Shown: piece by piece, positions 1 to 13,850 of the stretch
How positions within the stretch are numbered: position 1 is the first letter of the stretch
How the letters are laid out: every line of letters begins with the position of its first letter
Source: Nyssa sinensis
Lineage: Eukaryota > Streptophyta > Magnoliopsida > Cornales > Nyssaceae
Assembly: GCA_008638375.1 (NCBI GenBank)
Contig: CM018035.1
Coordinates: forward strand, 35,996,824 to 36,060,823
Reading direction: 5' to 3'
Length of the DNA: 64,000 bases
Program-made: the position numbers and the translations under genes
The notes under the pieces: model-generated
Database searches by the model: none
Seen by the model: the letters and a program-made list of their open reading frames with translations, nothing else
Told to the model about the DNA's origin: nothing

Positions 1-2340
1 TTCTACAATTGTCAATGCATTTTTTGCGCCACTTTCTAGTCCTCATTTAGAATAGAGAAATAGTAATATTTCATTTTAAAGCTCATGAGGGTGAGGAAAC
101 ATAGAAAATAGAATGGAGGTGCTCCTTTGAGTGTAACTCACTTTTGAACTTGTGGGTATTAGGTAGAAGACAAGGATATGTAAAATGTCACTGTTGGCAT
201 ATGGATACCTTAAATGCATATTTATACTAACCTTGATGTAATATAACACCTTCACAATGTCTGCTAGAACTTTGATGCCTTCTATTTCTCTTGCTCTTAA
301 AAGAACAAGTTTTATCTGATAGCTAGTTTTATACGATATAACTATAAGAGTACTTTGAATTGGCCAGCTGTATAGTACATTTGTGGATGATATGCTAACT
401 AGAAAAGAAGTTGGGGGGGGGGGGGGGGGTTCAGTTTTCTTTATGTCAAGAAAGAATTTTCAACCTTCTTAAAAACAATTTATCATTTTATATATAGAAC
501 TCACACAATCATATTAGATTTGGGGTTGAAGAAATCTTTTACTTTATATAATATGTAGGAATTTCTGTCAATGTCATGAAGAAAAAATGCACTGAAAGTC
601 CATTTCTTTCGGCTCAAGTGTCCAAGAAGTGATTGCAACAATTTGTTGCATTCAAAGTGATTGATGCAGCGCATTTATCCTCATAACGACCCTCACTGAA
701 AGAAAAACATGGAAAAAGCAGCGGGGATTCTTCAACAATACTCAAGAGTGTCGCGACAATCAAAAGGAGAAAACCACTACAATGACAAGCCTACTTTCCA
801 ATAACAAAACTCAATGTTAGAGCTTGATCACACGCTAAATTCCATGCCACGTTGTATTCCACAAAGCTAGAAATTATTATGCGACATATGCGTGTTTTTA
901 AAGGGATATATGCAAGTCTACTGTCCCTTGCCCTCTTTGATTCTAATGTTAACCATAGTCAAATAATCAATGATGCCAAACATAAGATTGAATGCTACAA
1001 CTGAAACACTTTCAATGACACTCAAAGAGAAAAGGAAAAAGAAGAATTATTTATTGGTTTGAATCACTTGACAGTTCTTGATGGTTCAAATAGAGAACTG
1101 GGTGGTTCTTCTAGCACTCAAGTGCATGTCAATTGTTTCCATGTATCATGGTCACATTCTGCAAATATATTTCATTGCATTTGTGAACTTGTTCCCTTTA
1201 ATAATTTGATTTTTTCTTCCATTTTCACACACCTTTTCATTTTACCCCTTCGTAAGTCAGGATATGTTCTTAATATGCTGTTTGATTATCTCCTCAAAAT
1301 GGTGAACCAATCACAAAATCCATCCACCATTGGAAAAAGGAACCTGTTATACTTAAAGTCTCACTTCTCTCATTTTCATTTTAGACTGAAGAGTCGTTTA
1401 TGTTCAAATTCTCAACAGCAGCACAATCAAAAGATTTCCTAAGCATTTATTTATATATATATAAAAAAAAATATTTAAATTAATTTCAAAGAAACATACA
1501 TAGGTGTGGCTGGGGTAGTTGCCGAGAGTTTGCAAAGATGCTTATACTCAAGTGAGAGTGCAGTAGGTAGCACAAGGCTACTCCACTAGATGCTCCGTAA
1601 TATTCAGTCGCATTATACCCAACTCATGAGATTTCATTCCTAAGAGAATAAAACCTAGTGCTAATATTTTTTTAAAAAAATTCCCAACCTGAAATGACCA
1701 AAACTTATTTGTTGCACATGTCAAATATAAATGGTTGTCACACACACATGTCAAATATAATATATATTAGTGCAAAAAGGGGGAAAAAGAATGAAAATTA
1801 AGGATGAATTTATTAGAGGCAAGTGTACAAAAGGGAGAATTTATATTTAAGAGGGTCTAGTTAAGGGCTTAAAGGTAGTATAAAATCAGCTCAAGTAATT
1901 TTCTTTTCGTTAGCTTTGGTTCTGATGGTTTTTAGCCTTTGTTCTTTTTGTTTGCCATCTTTGTTCTGAGTTTGTGTTGCTTGGCTCTAATAAAATTAGA
2001 GTTAAGTAGTCTTAAGTAAATCTAAAAGATGCTTAATTATTATAAAGCAAAGGTTATTTTTATTTTTGAGGTAGAGGACAGTTAATTTTTTTATTTTTTG
2101 AGATGAGATCCATTTTTTATTATTATGACACTTTATTTTTTTTAAATGACAATAATACCCTTTATATAATTTACTTACCCATCACCATCGCCTTCTGTTC
2201 TTCACATACCTAACTGAACTATCCCAACCTTACTGACAATCTCCATCGTCGACTTCTCTATCATTGTAGCCATCGTTGAAACCAAAAACCTACTACCATT
2301 CAAAAAAGTAGCACTTTTATTGCCACCATATACAAATCCG
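1..2340. other. AT-rich intergenic sequence, no gene recognised
   Basis: No coding region, RNA gene or transposon terminus could be supported here. The longest open frame (127 codons at 1059-1442) has no recognisable motif and a composition like the surrounding DNA. A run of 17 G lies at 413-429. The stretch ends where the first CACTA-type terminus appears. Confidence 0.6.
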
Positions 2341-2480
2341 TAGCCTTAACCCTAACCTTAATCCTATCACTACAAGCAAATTCACTTTTAGCAACAGACA
2401 CTATTAGCAGCGCACAAAAAAGTGTCGTTGATAGTGCCCTTTAGATACACATACAACAATAGTCACTACAACAAATAATA
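2341..2480 (+). repeat. Flank plus CACTA left terminus, copy 1
   Basis: This ~140-bp segment starts with GCCTTAACCCTAACCTTAAT, then CACTACAAG, a short subterminal stretch, and a second CACTACAACA terminus at 2464. It recurs almost unchanged at 14765-14904. The copied part includes DNA outside the terminus, so it is a true duplication and not just shared element ends. Confidence 0.75.
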
Positions 2481-2995
2481 CTATTAGCAATCACTAAAAC
2501 AAAAGGCACTATTAGCGACGCACGCGGGGTCGCTAAAGATATTTTGCGACGCACGATTGTGCGTCACTAAGAGTGCGTCGCTAATAGTGCCATTGAGCGT
2601 CGCTAAAGATATTTTGCGATGCACGATTGTGCGTCACTAAGGCGTCACAAATAATGGTGTCGCTAATAGTATTGGCGACGTACAAACCCGTTGGTGTCGC
2701 TGAAGGTGACTATTAGCGACGCCTACTATGCGTCGCCAATATTTGGGGATAAGCGTCGCAAATACTACATAAGGATGCACTGGGCGTTGCTAAAAATGAC
2801 TATTAGTGACGCACAGTGTCCGCCGCCAAAATGCACTATTAGTGACGCATAGTATCCATCGCTAATAGTTGTTTTTTATTAGCGACGCCATGTGTTCGTT
2901 GCTAATAGTCATTTTTAGCGACGCCCACTGTGCGTCGCTAATAGTCTTTATTTAAATTGAATTTTACTTTTTAGCGACGCCCACTGTGCGTCATT
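2368..2995. repeat. Left subterminal repeat region of E1
   Basis: Short motifs such as TAGCGACGC, GCGTCGCTAA and degenerate forms occur every 20-40 bp in both orientations. In the En/Spm family such subterminal repeats bind the TnpA-type protein. The region ends in poly-T near 3000. Confidence 0.8.
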
Positions 2996-3441
2996 AAAAG
3001 TTATTATTATTATTTTTTTAAAAGCATATTTGCTTTTTTTTATTTGTTGTTTTATACCTGTTTAAACCTGTATCAATCATCCATCTTGATCTACAATAAA
3101 ATTCAAAAATTCTGAAACGAATATATTAAAAAAGAAAAATACATTCATATATTAAAATAATTATGTACATTTATAAAAGTACAATTTAACAATAAATAGA
3201 AAAATTTAAAATTGTCTCCAAAATGTAACTACATATGTCCATGAAAGAAAAAAAAAAAACAAATAAAAATAACAAGTTTCGATGCAAAACATAAAGACGG
3301 TGTGGCAATAATCCCGATCAATCTGAAATAAAGATCAAATGATATATATTAGAACAATTATTAAATATATATGAACATAGAATGTGAATAGGTTTTTTTT
3401 TTGCATGCATAAATAGTAAGAACGGCATCAAGTAGCATAAG

Positions 3442-5400
3442 TCTATTTTATCATTTGTGAGGTGTGTGATGAGGTTTCGGTGTAGTTAGGCTGATATCCG
3501 GCATTTTGGTCGGTCAAAACTCCAAAATGGGTCTTTTTGAAGCTGAAACTTGCATAAGTTTCAAACCGGGCATCCGAACCGAGTGCCGTAAGTTCGTGCA
3601 ACTCTATTTTATCATTTTTGAGGTGTGTGATGGGGTTTCGATATAGTTAAGCCGATATCCGGCATTTTGGTCCGTCAAAACCCCAAAATGGGCCTTTTTG
3701 AAGCTGAAACTTGCACAAGTTTCAAACCGGGCATCCGAACCGAGTGCCGTAAGTTCGTGCAAGTGTATTTTATCATTTTTGAGGTGTGTGATGGGGTTTC
3801 AGTGTAGTTAGGCTGATTTTCGGCATTTTGGTCTGTAAAAACCCCAAAATCGGCCTTTTTGAAGCTGAAACTTGCATAAGTTTCAAACTAGGCATCCGAA
3901 CCAAGTGCCGTAAGTTCGTGCAACTCTATTTTATCATTTTTGAGGTGTGTGATGGGGTTTCAGTGTAGTTACACCTCTATCCAGAATTTTGGTCCATTAA
4001 AACCCCAATGAAGCTGAAACTTGCATAAGTTTCAAATCGGGCATCCGAACTGAGTGCCGTAAGTTTGTGCAACTCTATTTTATCATTTGTGAGGTGTGTA
4101 ATGGGGTTCCAGTGTAGTTAGGCCAATATCCGGCATTTTGGTCCGTCAAAACCACAAAATGGGCCTTTTTGAAGCTAAAACTTGCATAAGTTCCAAACCG
4201 GGCATCTGAACCGAGTGCCGTAAGCTTGTGAAACTCTATTTTATCATTTGTGAGATGTGTGATGGGGTTTCAGTGTAGTTAGGCAGATATCCAGCATTTT
4301 CGTCTGTCAAAATCCCAAAATGGGCCTTTTTGGAGCTGAAACTTGCATAAGTTCCAAACCGGTCATCTGAACCGAGTGCCGTAAGTTCGTGCAAGTGTAT
4401 TTTATCATTTGTGAGGTGTGTGATGGGGTTTCGGTGTATTTAAGCCGATAATCAGCATTTTGGTCTGTCAAAACTCCAAAATGGGCCTTTTTGGAGGTGA
4501 AACTTGCATAAGTTTCAAACCGGGCATCCGAACCGAGTGCCGTAAGTTCGTGCAACTCTATTTTATCATTTTTGAGGTGTGTAATGGGGTTTCGGTGTAT
4601 TTACGCTGATATCCGACATTTTGGTCAGTCAAAACCCCAAAATAGGCCTTTTTAAAGCTGGAACTTGCATAAGTTTCAAATCGGGCATTCGAACCAAGTG
4701 CCGTAAGTTCGTACAACTCTATTTTATCATTTTTGAGGTGTGTGATGGGGTTTCGGTATAGTTAGGCCGATATCTGGCATTTTGGTCCGTCAAAACCCCA
4801 AAACAGGCCTTTTTGAAGCTGAAACTTGCATAAGTTCCAAACCAAGCATCTGAACCGAGTGCCGTAAGTTCGTGCAAGTGTATTTTATCATTTTTGAGGT
4901 GTGTTGTGATGGGGTTTCAGTGTAGTTAGGACGATAATCGGCATTTTGGTCTGTCAAAACTCCAAAATGGGCCCCTTTTTGGAGCTGAAACTTGCATAAG
5001 TTTCAAACCGGGCATCCGAACCGAGTGCCATAAGTTCGTGCAACTCTATTTTATCATTTGTGAGGTGTGTGATGGGGTTTCGGTGTAGTTACGCTGATAT
5101 CCGGCATTTTGGTCTGTCAAAACCCCAAATGGGCCTTTTTGAAGTTGAAACTTGCATAAGTTCCAAACCGGGCATCTAAACCGAGTGCTGTAAGTTCATG
5201 CAAATCTATTTTATCAGTTGTGAGGTGTGTGATGGGGCTTCGGTGTAGTTAGGCCAATAATCGACATTTTGGTCAGTCAAAACTCTAAAATGGGCCTTTT
5301 TGGAGCTGAAACTTGCATAAGTTTCAAACCGAACATCCGAACCGAGTACCGTATGTTCGTGCAAGTCTATTTTATCATATGTCAAGTGTGTGATGGGGTT
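3442..5400 (+). repeat. ~161-bp tandem array in E1 (13 copies)
   Basis: The phrase CTATTTTATCATTT recurs at 3442, 3603, 3764, 3926, 4075, 4236, 4397, 4558, 4719, 4880, 5046, 5206 and 5367. The step is almost always 161 bp; one short unit (149) and one long unit (166) carry small indels. Each unit includes GAGGTGTGTGATGGGGTTTC, a CCAAAATGGGCC box and CCGAACCGAGTGCCGTAAG. Open frames across it are by-products of the repeat. It lies downstream of TnpA, between the genes and the left terminus. Diverged units form the E2 arrays. Confidence 0.9.
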
Positions 5401-5545
5401 TACATAACATTTTCTATAAATAATAAATCCACAAAAGTATATAATTGTAAAAACTGACCAAGGTTGTGAAGAGTCACGCTGCTAGTTGAGCATACCCTGC
5501 ACAAGAGCCTCTAACTGGGAATATCGCTCCTTGAGGCTATTTACT

Positions 5546-6915
5546 TTATGCCTGCAGCTCTACATTCTCTCGTTGAACTGCCTCTGTGGCTGTGTGTGCC
5601 TTAACATCACTCTTAAAGGACGATGTCATCAGCGCCATCCCAGTCCCTAAGCCACGCACATACCCACGCCTCTTGCCCAGAACAGTCTCCAGTATCTGGT
5701 CATCGGTCGGTGGATCCTGACCCTCAGCTATAAGCTGAGCACGCAGCCGGACCATCTCCTCCTATTAAAACATAAATATATGTTACTACATTTATAACTT
5801 TAGATTATTATTAAATTAGTAATATTGTGGCAAGTTACATAAAGCCACTGTGCTTCAGGCCCAGCCCAACCTTTATTGGGGTTGTAGTGCGTCTTGTGCC
5901 ATAATTCAATGGGGCTGGGTGGTGCGCCGGTGTCCTGGTCTCGCTGGAGCAAATAAATAGTAGCTTGTGAAGATTGACTTCATGAATAGATTATACAATA
6001 AGAACTTGATACATTTATTAACTTACCATATAATGCCTATACTGTACAAAAGAACGTGATCCACCACAGTGAGTCACCTTTTGCTTGCTTCTACTCTCGC
6101 TATTCTTCCTGCTCAGTTCCTACACTTGGCCAAAACAAAGAAGGTTAGTATAAATGATACTGATTTAAACCAGACAACAAAAGTAATTTTGATAATTTTT
6201 ACCTGGAATGCATCACTTGCGAACTGGTCGCACAGTAACATCCATTCCTCCACCGTCACCCCCCTGTAGGGTCTGTCGCAGGGCTCTCTACTGGCTGCCA
6301 CCTCCGCCTCGTAGTGTATGTGGAGATGGTGTCGATAGTCCCTGAAACGGACTCCTAGGTAACGGTCCACTGCCTTCGCTACGTGAGGTAGGTGGAGATC
6401 GATGTCAAACTTCCCCTATAAAGCATGTCATTGTCAAAACATTACGGCATTAGAAATGTTAAAATTTAGTTCAACACAATAATAAAAGACATACCAGGAT
6501 CTGCGCATGAATATCCCGTAGCTCCTCTTGAGGGACGAGACTCAGTCACTAATATGGAGTGGGGCGCGTAGTCAGCAAATGATGCCGACGTCTATGGTGA
6601 ACTGCTGTGCTCACCCACCAACTGGGCTTTAGCAAGCCCTTAGGTAGCTCAATCCAAAGTCGCGAGCCCCCTGCTACCTCCATCTGTGTCTGTAAACTCC
6701 GATTCTTCGACCTACCGTGCCCTTATCTAGAGGTGGTGGCCGAAGCTTTAGAAACAATAAAATAGAAACAATTAGTACCATATTTATATAATCATTAATA
6801 CAAAATGGAACTATCCATACCATCAATGGCAGGATCGGTCGATCCTGCTAGAGGAAGGGGAAGGGGTCGATGGGTCCACCGGGGCTGCGCGTCTGCGTGA
6901 TCTTGGTCCAACCAT
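5546..6915 (-). CDS. TnpA-like CACTA protein, multi-exon (Transposase_24/PF03004-type)
   Basis: This is the second gene of the CACTA element. In En/Spm the TnpA product binds the subterminal repeats and helps synapse the ends. Reading the minus strand, a probable start at 6915 gives an R/P/S-rich N-terminus. Later exons include a KFDIDLHLP...AVDRYLG segment (about 6420-6355), an EEWMLLCDQFASDAFQ block ending at a GT donor (about 6200), a 6119-6027 exon with CGGSRSFVQYRHYM before GTAAGT, an IELWHKTHYNP block (about 5890), and the C-terminal exon (about 5762-5546) with ETVLGKRRGYVRGLG. These match the order of the plant Ptta/En/Spm family. Several exon joints have canonical GT-AG signals. The first exons (6430-6915) are uncertain. 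I see no clear lesion in the conserved part. Confidence 0.72.
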
Positions 6916-7056
6916 ATCTAAAAAGAAAGTTTAAAAGTAAATTCCTATTACATCATAAAAATTAAAATCCATTACATCATAAAATTGAATATCCATTACA
7001 TCATAAAATTGAAAATCCATTACACTTGATCTGATCATATGTAACACCTATTACAA

Positions 7057-10000
7057 TTATTCATCTGAGTTTGTATCATCATCTGAACTTGAATTTTCTT
7101 CATTCTCGGTACAATACTCTAACAATGTATCATCATCAAAATCACTTTCCTCGTCATCATCATCATTAATGAACTGTTGCATCCCTCGGATCTAATTGTG
7201 TGGTATTGGTGACGTCGGAAGCTACGACATGAACTGGTTCTACATCAGTTCTATTCAACCGATATGAACTAACATCTCCCTGATCATGCCGGACAACACC
7301 ATCGTGGGCAGTTTGAGACTCTTCTTGTAATGCCTCCTCAATCCTCTCTAACTCTTCATCTCCCTCGCCAACTTCTAGGACATCATAAACATTTCTAGTT
7401 TTTATTTTTTGGACAACATGCCAATCACCTCTTATTTTTGCGTCCTTCAAATAGAAAACTTGTTTTGCAACCGATGCCAAAACATACAGATCATCTTTAA
7501 ATGTTGTACTTGACAGTATTAACACTTATGAAGTGCTTATCAATCTGCATTCCAGTCTTCTTATTACTTATATCCCACCAATCATATTTAAAAATATACA
7601 CAGAATGACCGTAGCAATGATGTAACTGTATGATGTCTTGTAAAACACCATAGTACTCTACAGTTTGTCTTCCGTCACCATCTCCTTCAACAAGGACCTC
7701 GCTATTCTGTGTTCGTCGACTGACCTCACGGTCCTTCATGTGAAATCGAACACCATCAACAATTAAACAGGTGTAGCGGGATATCCTTTGATCAGGACCA
7801 CAAGCCAAGGAATATAATTGATCGTCCGCCTCAGGAGATTGTTGGTGGCGTAATAGCTTCATCTATTAATTCAGTACAAGTACAAAATAAATTGAATACA
7901 AATGCATTAACTAATACAATTACAATTAATTGAAACCTATTCTTACACCTTCTCCGAACCACTTTGGAAACAAATTTTGTTGTCTTTGCTCCAGATCAGA
8001 ACTTGATACATGTTCGCTCTGAAGCTCGAAGCAGTATGCTCACTGCATAAGATGAGATATGTTATATGTAACTTACATTTGTATACTAACATAGTATTAC
8101 AATAATTTCGATAAACTTACTTAAAATATGGCAATGTCTCATCGCAGTTGTTGAGCACGGTATAATGAGCTTTTTCCAAGTCTTGAAGATGACACCATTC
8201 ATATTTATGGGCACCTATTGGCCGCACATTCTGATTAAACACCGCAAGGCCAATTCGTTGCTGTCCTGGACATCTATCATAATTTCGCTGTTGACGATTA
8301 AACCTTGTCTCAATATCTTTAAGATGCATAGAGCAGAAGGTCAGACACTCAGCATCAACGTAAGCCTCAGCAATTGACCCTTCTGGTCGTGCTTTGTTAC
8401 GCATATATTGCTTCAATGTGTGCAAATACCTGTTTTGATAATTAATCAGTTATACATTAAAATAGTTAGGATGGATAGATAACACAATTCATAAAATTAA
8501 ATGTACCTTTCTATTGGATACATCCAATGGTATTGGACAGGTCCGCCAATTTTTGCCTCATAACGCAAATGCACAGCTAAGTGGACCATTATATCAAAGA
8601 AAGCTGGAGGGAAAATTTGTTCTAACTTGCAGAGGATCACGACAACATCCCTTTCGAGCTTCTCAAGTACTTCCACATTCAACGTCTTCGCACATAATTC
8701 TCTAAAGAAGCAGCCCAACTCAGTCAATGTAGTCGATATGTCATCGGTGAGATATCCACGTAGTGCTACCTGGAAGAAGTCATTGTAAAAGAACATGGCA
8801 GTCATGGCTCTTCAATCTGGATATTTTCCCATCTATAACATTTACACACCGAGATATATTCGATGCGTATCCATCTGGGAACTTCACCGATTTAAACCAC
8901 TCGCAAATCCTTATTCTCTCTGCAGAATGATAACGTATACTGTTCAGGAGGCACGATATATTTATCACCGCTATGTATTAGGTGTAGCTCTTTCCTTATT
9001 CCCAGCTCCTGCAAGTCCAACCGGGCTTTAACTGTATCCTTCGTTTTCCCTTTAATGTTCATTACAGTTCCTAGCACATTATCACAAATGTTCTTCTCGA
9101 TGTGCATGACATCCAAATTGTGCCTCAACTTAAGGGTCTCCCAGTACGGCAAATGAAAAAATATGCTCTTCTTCGTCCAATTTAAGTCCACATCAGTACG
9201 CTTCCTCTTCTTAGTACCCGGTATCTTCCCAAACCTCACTGGTTGGATGACTGCCAATTGCGCCAACACGTCTTTGCCAAACAACAATGGAAGTGACAAT
9301 CTGCGCTCAATTTGTCCATCAAACAGATGCTTCTGTCGATTTCGCCAGCCATGTGATGGCGGTAGAAAACGACGATGGCACATGTAGCATATCTTCCTCC
9401 CATTGGACAAATGTAGGGAACATGCATCCTTATTGCAAACCGGACATGCCAAATACCCCTTAGTGCTCCACCCAGAAAAGTTCCCGTATGCTGGAAAGTC
9501 ATTTATGGTCCACAGTAACGCTGCATGCGATTGAAATGTCTCATTCTTAGAGACATCGTATGCCTCCACTCCCACCTCCCACAATTCCTTCAACTCGTCC
9601 ACTAAAGGACGCAAGTACACATCAATTTCATTACCAAGAGACTTCGGCCCTGGAAGAAGCAATGACATAAAGATAAATGGTTCTTTCATACATTTCCATG
9701 GTCGAAAGTTATACGGCACAAGCAACACTAGCCACATGCTATAGGCATTACTCATGTCACTGAACGGGTTGAAACCGTCGCTAGCCAGCCCAAGTCGTAC
9801 ATTACGTGGCTTATTTGCAAACCATTCGTGATTTGTATCAAACTCAGCCCAAGTTTGTGAATCTGCTGGATGCCTACATACATTTTCCTCAGCAACACGC
9901 TTCTCCTTATGCCACCGCATATCTTCTGTCAGTCTTCTGAGACATGTACAACTTTTGTAGCCCCGGTTTTAAGGGAAAATATCTCAGCACCTTGTGCGAA

Positions 10001-10750
10001 ATTGTCTTGTTTTTTCCTTCATTCAGCTTGTACCTAGGTTCGTGGCACACCATACACTCCTTACATTGTTCAGTCTCCTTCCAAAATAACATGCAATCAT
10101 TTTTGCAAGCATGTAGGGGAATATACCCGAGACCCAAATCTCTTAATATTCCTTTCGCCTTATAATATGATTTCGGAAGGGTCTCCCAAGTAGGAAGCAC
10201 TGCTTTAATCAATTCAATGGCCACTATTAACTGATTTGTTACTCCAACGGTTGATGGTCTTAATATGAAGGAGTTTCACGAGAAAGTCCAATTTCGAAAA
10301 CTTATCATAACCTGGATATAATGGCTGCCTTGCTTCCCTCAACAACGACTCAAATGCGGTCGATGGTCCCGTGTCACTCCTATGACTACTCGCCCCAGTT
10401 ATAGCCCCCTACAAGTCTGCCAGCATTTGTGGCAAGCCTTCGTAACCAACCCCAACATTATCACCAAAGTCATCATCGTCGTCTTCTTTTTCATCATCAA
10501 ATACCACTCGTACGTCACAGCGTTCCCCGTGAAATTCCCAACACGTATACCTCTTGTCCATCCCGTGTTCAAGTAGGTGCTCTTTGGCCTCATCTATGTG
10601 CATATAATCCCTATTATTTCACCTCCTACATGGACATCTTATCCTATTTCTCCCATCTGCAGATGCACGAGAAAACTCAATAAAATCTTTGATCCCCTTC
10701 ACATACCCTGGCAAATGCCTGCCCCTCAAGTCCATCCAACTCTTATCCAT
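7057..10750 (-). pseudogene. TnpD-like CACTA transposase, broken
   Basis: The minus strand encodes the TnpD-type catalytic protein. In order: a transposase-associated N-terminal domain from ATG 10750 (MDKSWMDLRGR, CPC, then YTCWEFHGE); the Transposase_21 core (10224-8892) with LGLASDGFNPF, CPVCNKD and HNLDVMHIEKNICDN; DUF4218 (8805-8117) with FPPAFFDIMVHLAVHL and ARPEGSIAEAY; an FPKWFGE exon (about 8040-7945); DUF4216 (7862-7166) with YDWWDI; and an acidic tail ending at 7057. Lesions: in-frame stops at 10619-10621 (at a conserved Cys of the N-terminal domain) and 10406-10408; one-base shifts near 10215 and 9925; a shift near 8945; a stop plus a shift near 8778. Some gaps, such as 8428-8507, are probable introns. 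This copy cannot make a full transposase. Confidence 0.9.
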
Positions 10751-13700
10751 TTTCGTCTACCTAATACAAGTCAAAAATGATACTCGTTATAATATGAAAC
10801 ATGAATCCTATCACCTCCAACTTCTCTCTAAAGGGTAAGGTGGTCCTATCCCATTCGTGAATGCACAATCTACATTGTAATCAGTAGCAAAGCAAATGCT
10901 TGATTCCACTCGGACAAAATTTCGGCAGCATCTCCTCACGGTTCTCCAAGTATACGAGATAGACGTTAGCACTGCCTAAATATATACCTAGAGAACAATA
11001 AGAGATCGTACTGAAATTTTATCATAGTAAAATATTCAAGCATATGCGCTATTGATTGCAATACAGATTTATGCATTCTCGAACTGTCCTCTTTGGACAA
11101 TTCAAGAATCGATTTTCATACAAATGAGCCCAATCATGAATAAATTTCGCGACAAGATCCACATGTGATGAAAATGACTCCCGAACGGGGCTAGGCTTAC
11201 ATGAATGCAATTGCTAACTTACGAAACAATCACCACTAATGGCCCTGCTAAAAAGGCGCATGAGCACGCAATATAGGAGAAAAGAGAACTGGATGCTCTT
11301 CTAGCCAAAACTCATTTGATCTAATACAATCAAATGCTTGAGTTGTCGGACTCACTAGCAAGGTAACATGCTTCTAGATGAAATTGACAACAAATAAAAA
11401 AAAAAAAAAGAGATTCTATGTGATATTTTTCTTTGATGAGGTAGTAGACTATGCATATCAAATACTTTAAAAAGAAGACAAAGAGAGAGAAAAAAAAAAA
11501 AAAACTATCTTGAATTGCATATCAAATACAAAATCATTTCTCTTTATTTTCTGCACTTTCTCTTAACTCCAAAATTCTATAATTAAACAATATTTAACCC
11601 TTTTATTACCCTTATAAATCCTATCTTTCAAATCCTAGTCTCCTTCTCTCTTTTAATCATTCAAAGATTTCCCACAAAAGAAACCCAAGCCAACCCCTAG
11701 TTACTGTTCTACTGAATAGCCCATAAAGTCCCCCTTTCTTTGCTTACCTAGAGCCTTAAACTCTAACCTTTTTTTACACCTGCTAAAAGCCCTAAACCCA
11801 ATGTTCTCACCAATGTTTGGCCATAAAAATCAACAAAAAAAATCCTATCAAAATGAAACCAAAAAGAAGCGTAAAAAAATTGAGAGAATATGAGAGAATC
11901 ATTTTTCTTTTTCATAAACATATCAAAATGAAACCAAAAAGAAGCTTAAAAAAATTGTTAACTAATCTAATCATACCAAACCAACATATCATTTAAAGCA
12001 AAAACTAAAATTGAGTAATATTATTATTATTATTTGGTAATTATGATTATCTAAATATAATTAATGTTGAAATTATAGCATTAGTTATGAGAACAATTTT
12101 AGGATGACTTTCCAAGTTTCCAATAGTTATCAATCAGAACAATTTAGTGAGGCCCATTTCAAATGTCTATTTCAAGAACTACAATTTCTTGTAGTGTTGG
12201 ATGTGTATGTCTGGCAATCAGATAACAGTTATAAGAGCCCTTCATGATAGCATCAATTTTAACACTAAAATGATTTAGTAGTTTCCCATAATTTCAAGTT
12301 GACATGACATTATTTGTATACCAGAAGACTTGCTAAATTCAAGCCAAATCTTAACACCTAATTAGTAAATTCCCTAATCAACGGATCAATCCAATCAAAC
12401 ATTATCTTTTAATGGGACCCACAAGTGGAAATTAGGGTAATACATCATTGATTTAGGGTAATACCCAAACAAGGCCCCACCACCTTGTTAGATTTAACTA
12501 AATGATACCAAATGTGGACATCTAATCATCTTAAAGTTAACAAAATGTTTTTGGTCTCCTCATTGGAAAACAAAAAGGAATTCACAAAATTAGAGAGAAT
12601 AAAACAATAGTTTAGCTTGATAATTTTTTTTTTTTAATGACAAAAAACTCTTTTAACTATCAACTAATTTTGGACAAGTTATTAAAATATAAATTCAGAA
12701 TACACGTAAACACTTCATAACCCACGCATCATTCAAAGAAGAGACTTAAGTTTGTAATATTGACTTACTAATCTTTGAATCTTTCTTATATGAGCTAACC
12801 TCATTTGGTTCTAATTTAAAAAGATTGATACATTTTTCAACTCGTGTTGTGTTTGATTAAGAATTTATGAACCTTGAACATCGCTAACATATTTTATTTT
12901 CATTTTTACCAATAGGTTGTACATAGAATTTCATGATGGCATTTATGAAAACAATACTTGGAAGTTCATAGAAGAGCTAGTGACAAATTTATCATTTCGA
13001 AATTATACATCATTGAATAACAATTTAAAATTTGAGAGTTGTTTGGGAAATTATTATTAATAACTAAAAAATATTCAAGATAAATTTTTAACTAAGAAAA
13101 GTTATGTAGTTACATAAGTTAAAAGAAAGAGGTTTTGTTTCATAATTATTTGCAATAAATTAAGAATTTCATAAATAAATAAATAAATAAACTTATTTGT
13201 GGTGGTTAGGATTTTTGGAAATAGTTTGAAATTTGTCAAAATATTTGAGAAATATTTAAGATTTTATTCATTTCATATAAATAATGGGATAAATTTGTAT
13301 AATTGAAAAAAAATAAAGAATTTTATGAGCTATATTTATGATAAATTAAACTAAAAAATAGACAGAATTCGGTCATGGCTAATCAACACAAAACCAAAAA
13401 CAAATAGACAGAATTCAAATTGCGTATCCATATAAATGGCCAGAATATAAAACATTAAAATATTTTTACTATTTATTGATTTATTGATTTGATAAGTAAT
13501 TGAAACAACAATAGAGGCTTTTTAATAAACACACGTATATATGCATATCCAATGCAAATCTATCATTTCATCACAGAATCCAAAGTACAGAAAAAAAAAT
13601 TCCCTAAACAATAATCAAAGAATATGTGGCAGATTTCGAGTTTCAGGAATAGTTGAGCGGTTCAACAGCAAATTCATATATTTATATCTATATCTATCTA

Positions 13701-13850
13701 GCTATATATATATATATATATATCTAATTTTCTGTTCTGTTGTCAAAGAATTAAAAAAAAAAAACCCTTACATGTCCATATATATATATACGCAGTACTC
13801 ACATAGAGAAAGAGAGAGAGGATGCTTAATAGCAAAAGAGAAAGGGTGAG
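10751..13850. other. Non-coding upstream part of E1
   Basis: This AT-rich stretch lies upstream of TnpD on the minus strand. It contains several A-runs, an imperfect ~75-bp duplication (ATGAAACCAAAAAGAAGC near 11853 and 11928), and a TA microsatellite near 13706-13722. No conserved coding segment is visible. It may hold the 5' leader and a long first intron, or older insertions. Confidence 0.5.

Noticed and set aside
1059..1442. 127-codon frame as a host gene
   Set aside because: No recognisable domain or promoter context, and AT-rich composition like the flanks.
2341..2365. CCTTAACCCTAACC, telomere-like
   Set aside because: Too short and irregular for plant telomere repeats, with no tandem CCCTAAA run.
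3442..5457. Short frames within the 161-bp array
   Set aside because: They recur with the unit and also appear in the E2 arrays; repeat by-products.
13541..13849. 102-codon plus-strand frame
   Set aside because: Made largely of TA and GA repeats, opposite to the E1 transcript direction.
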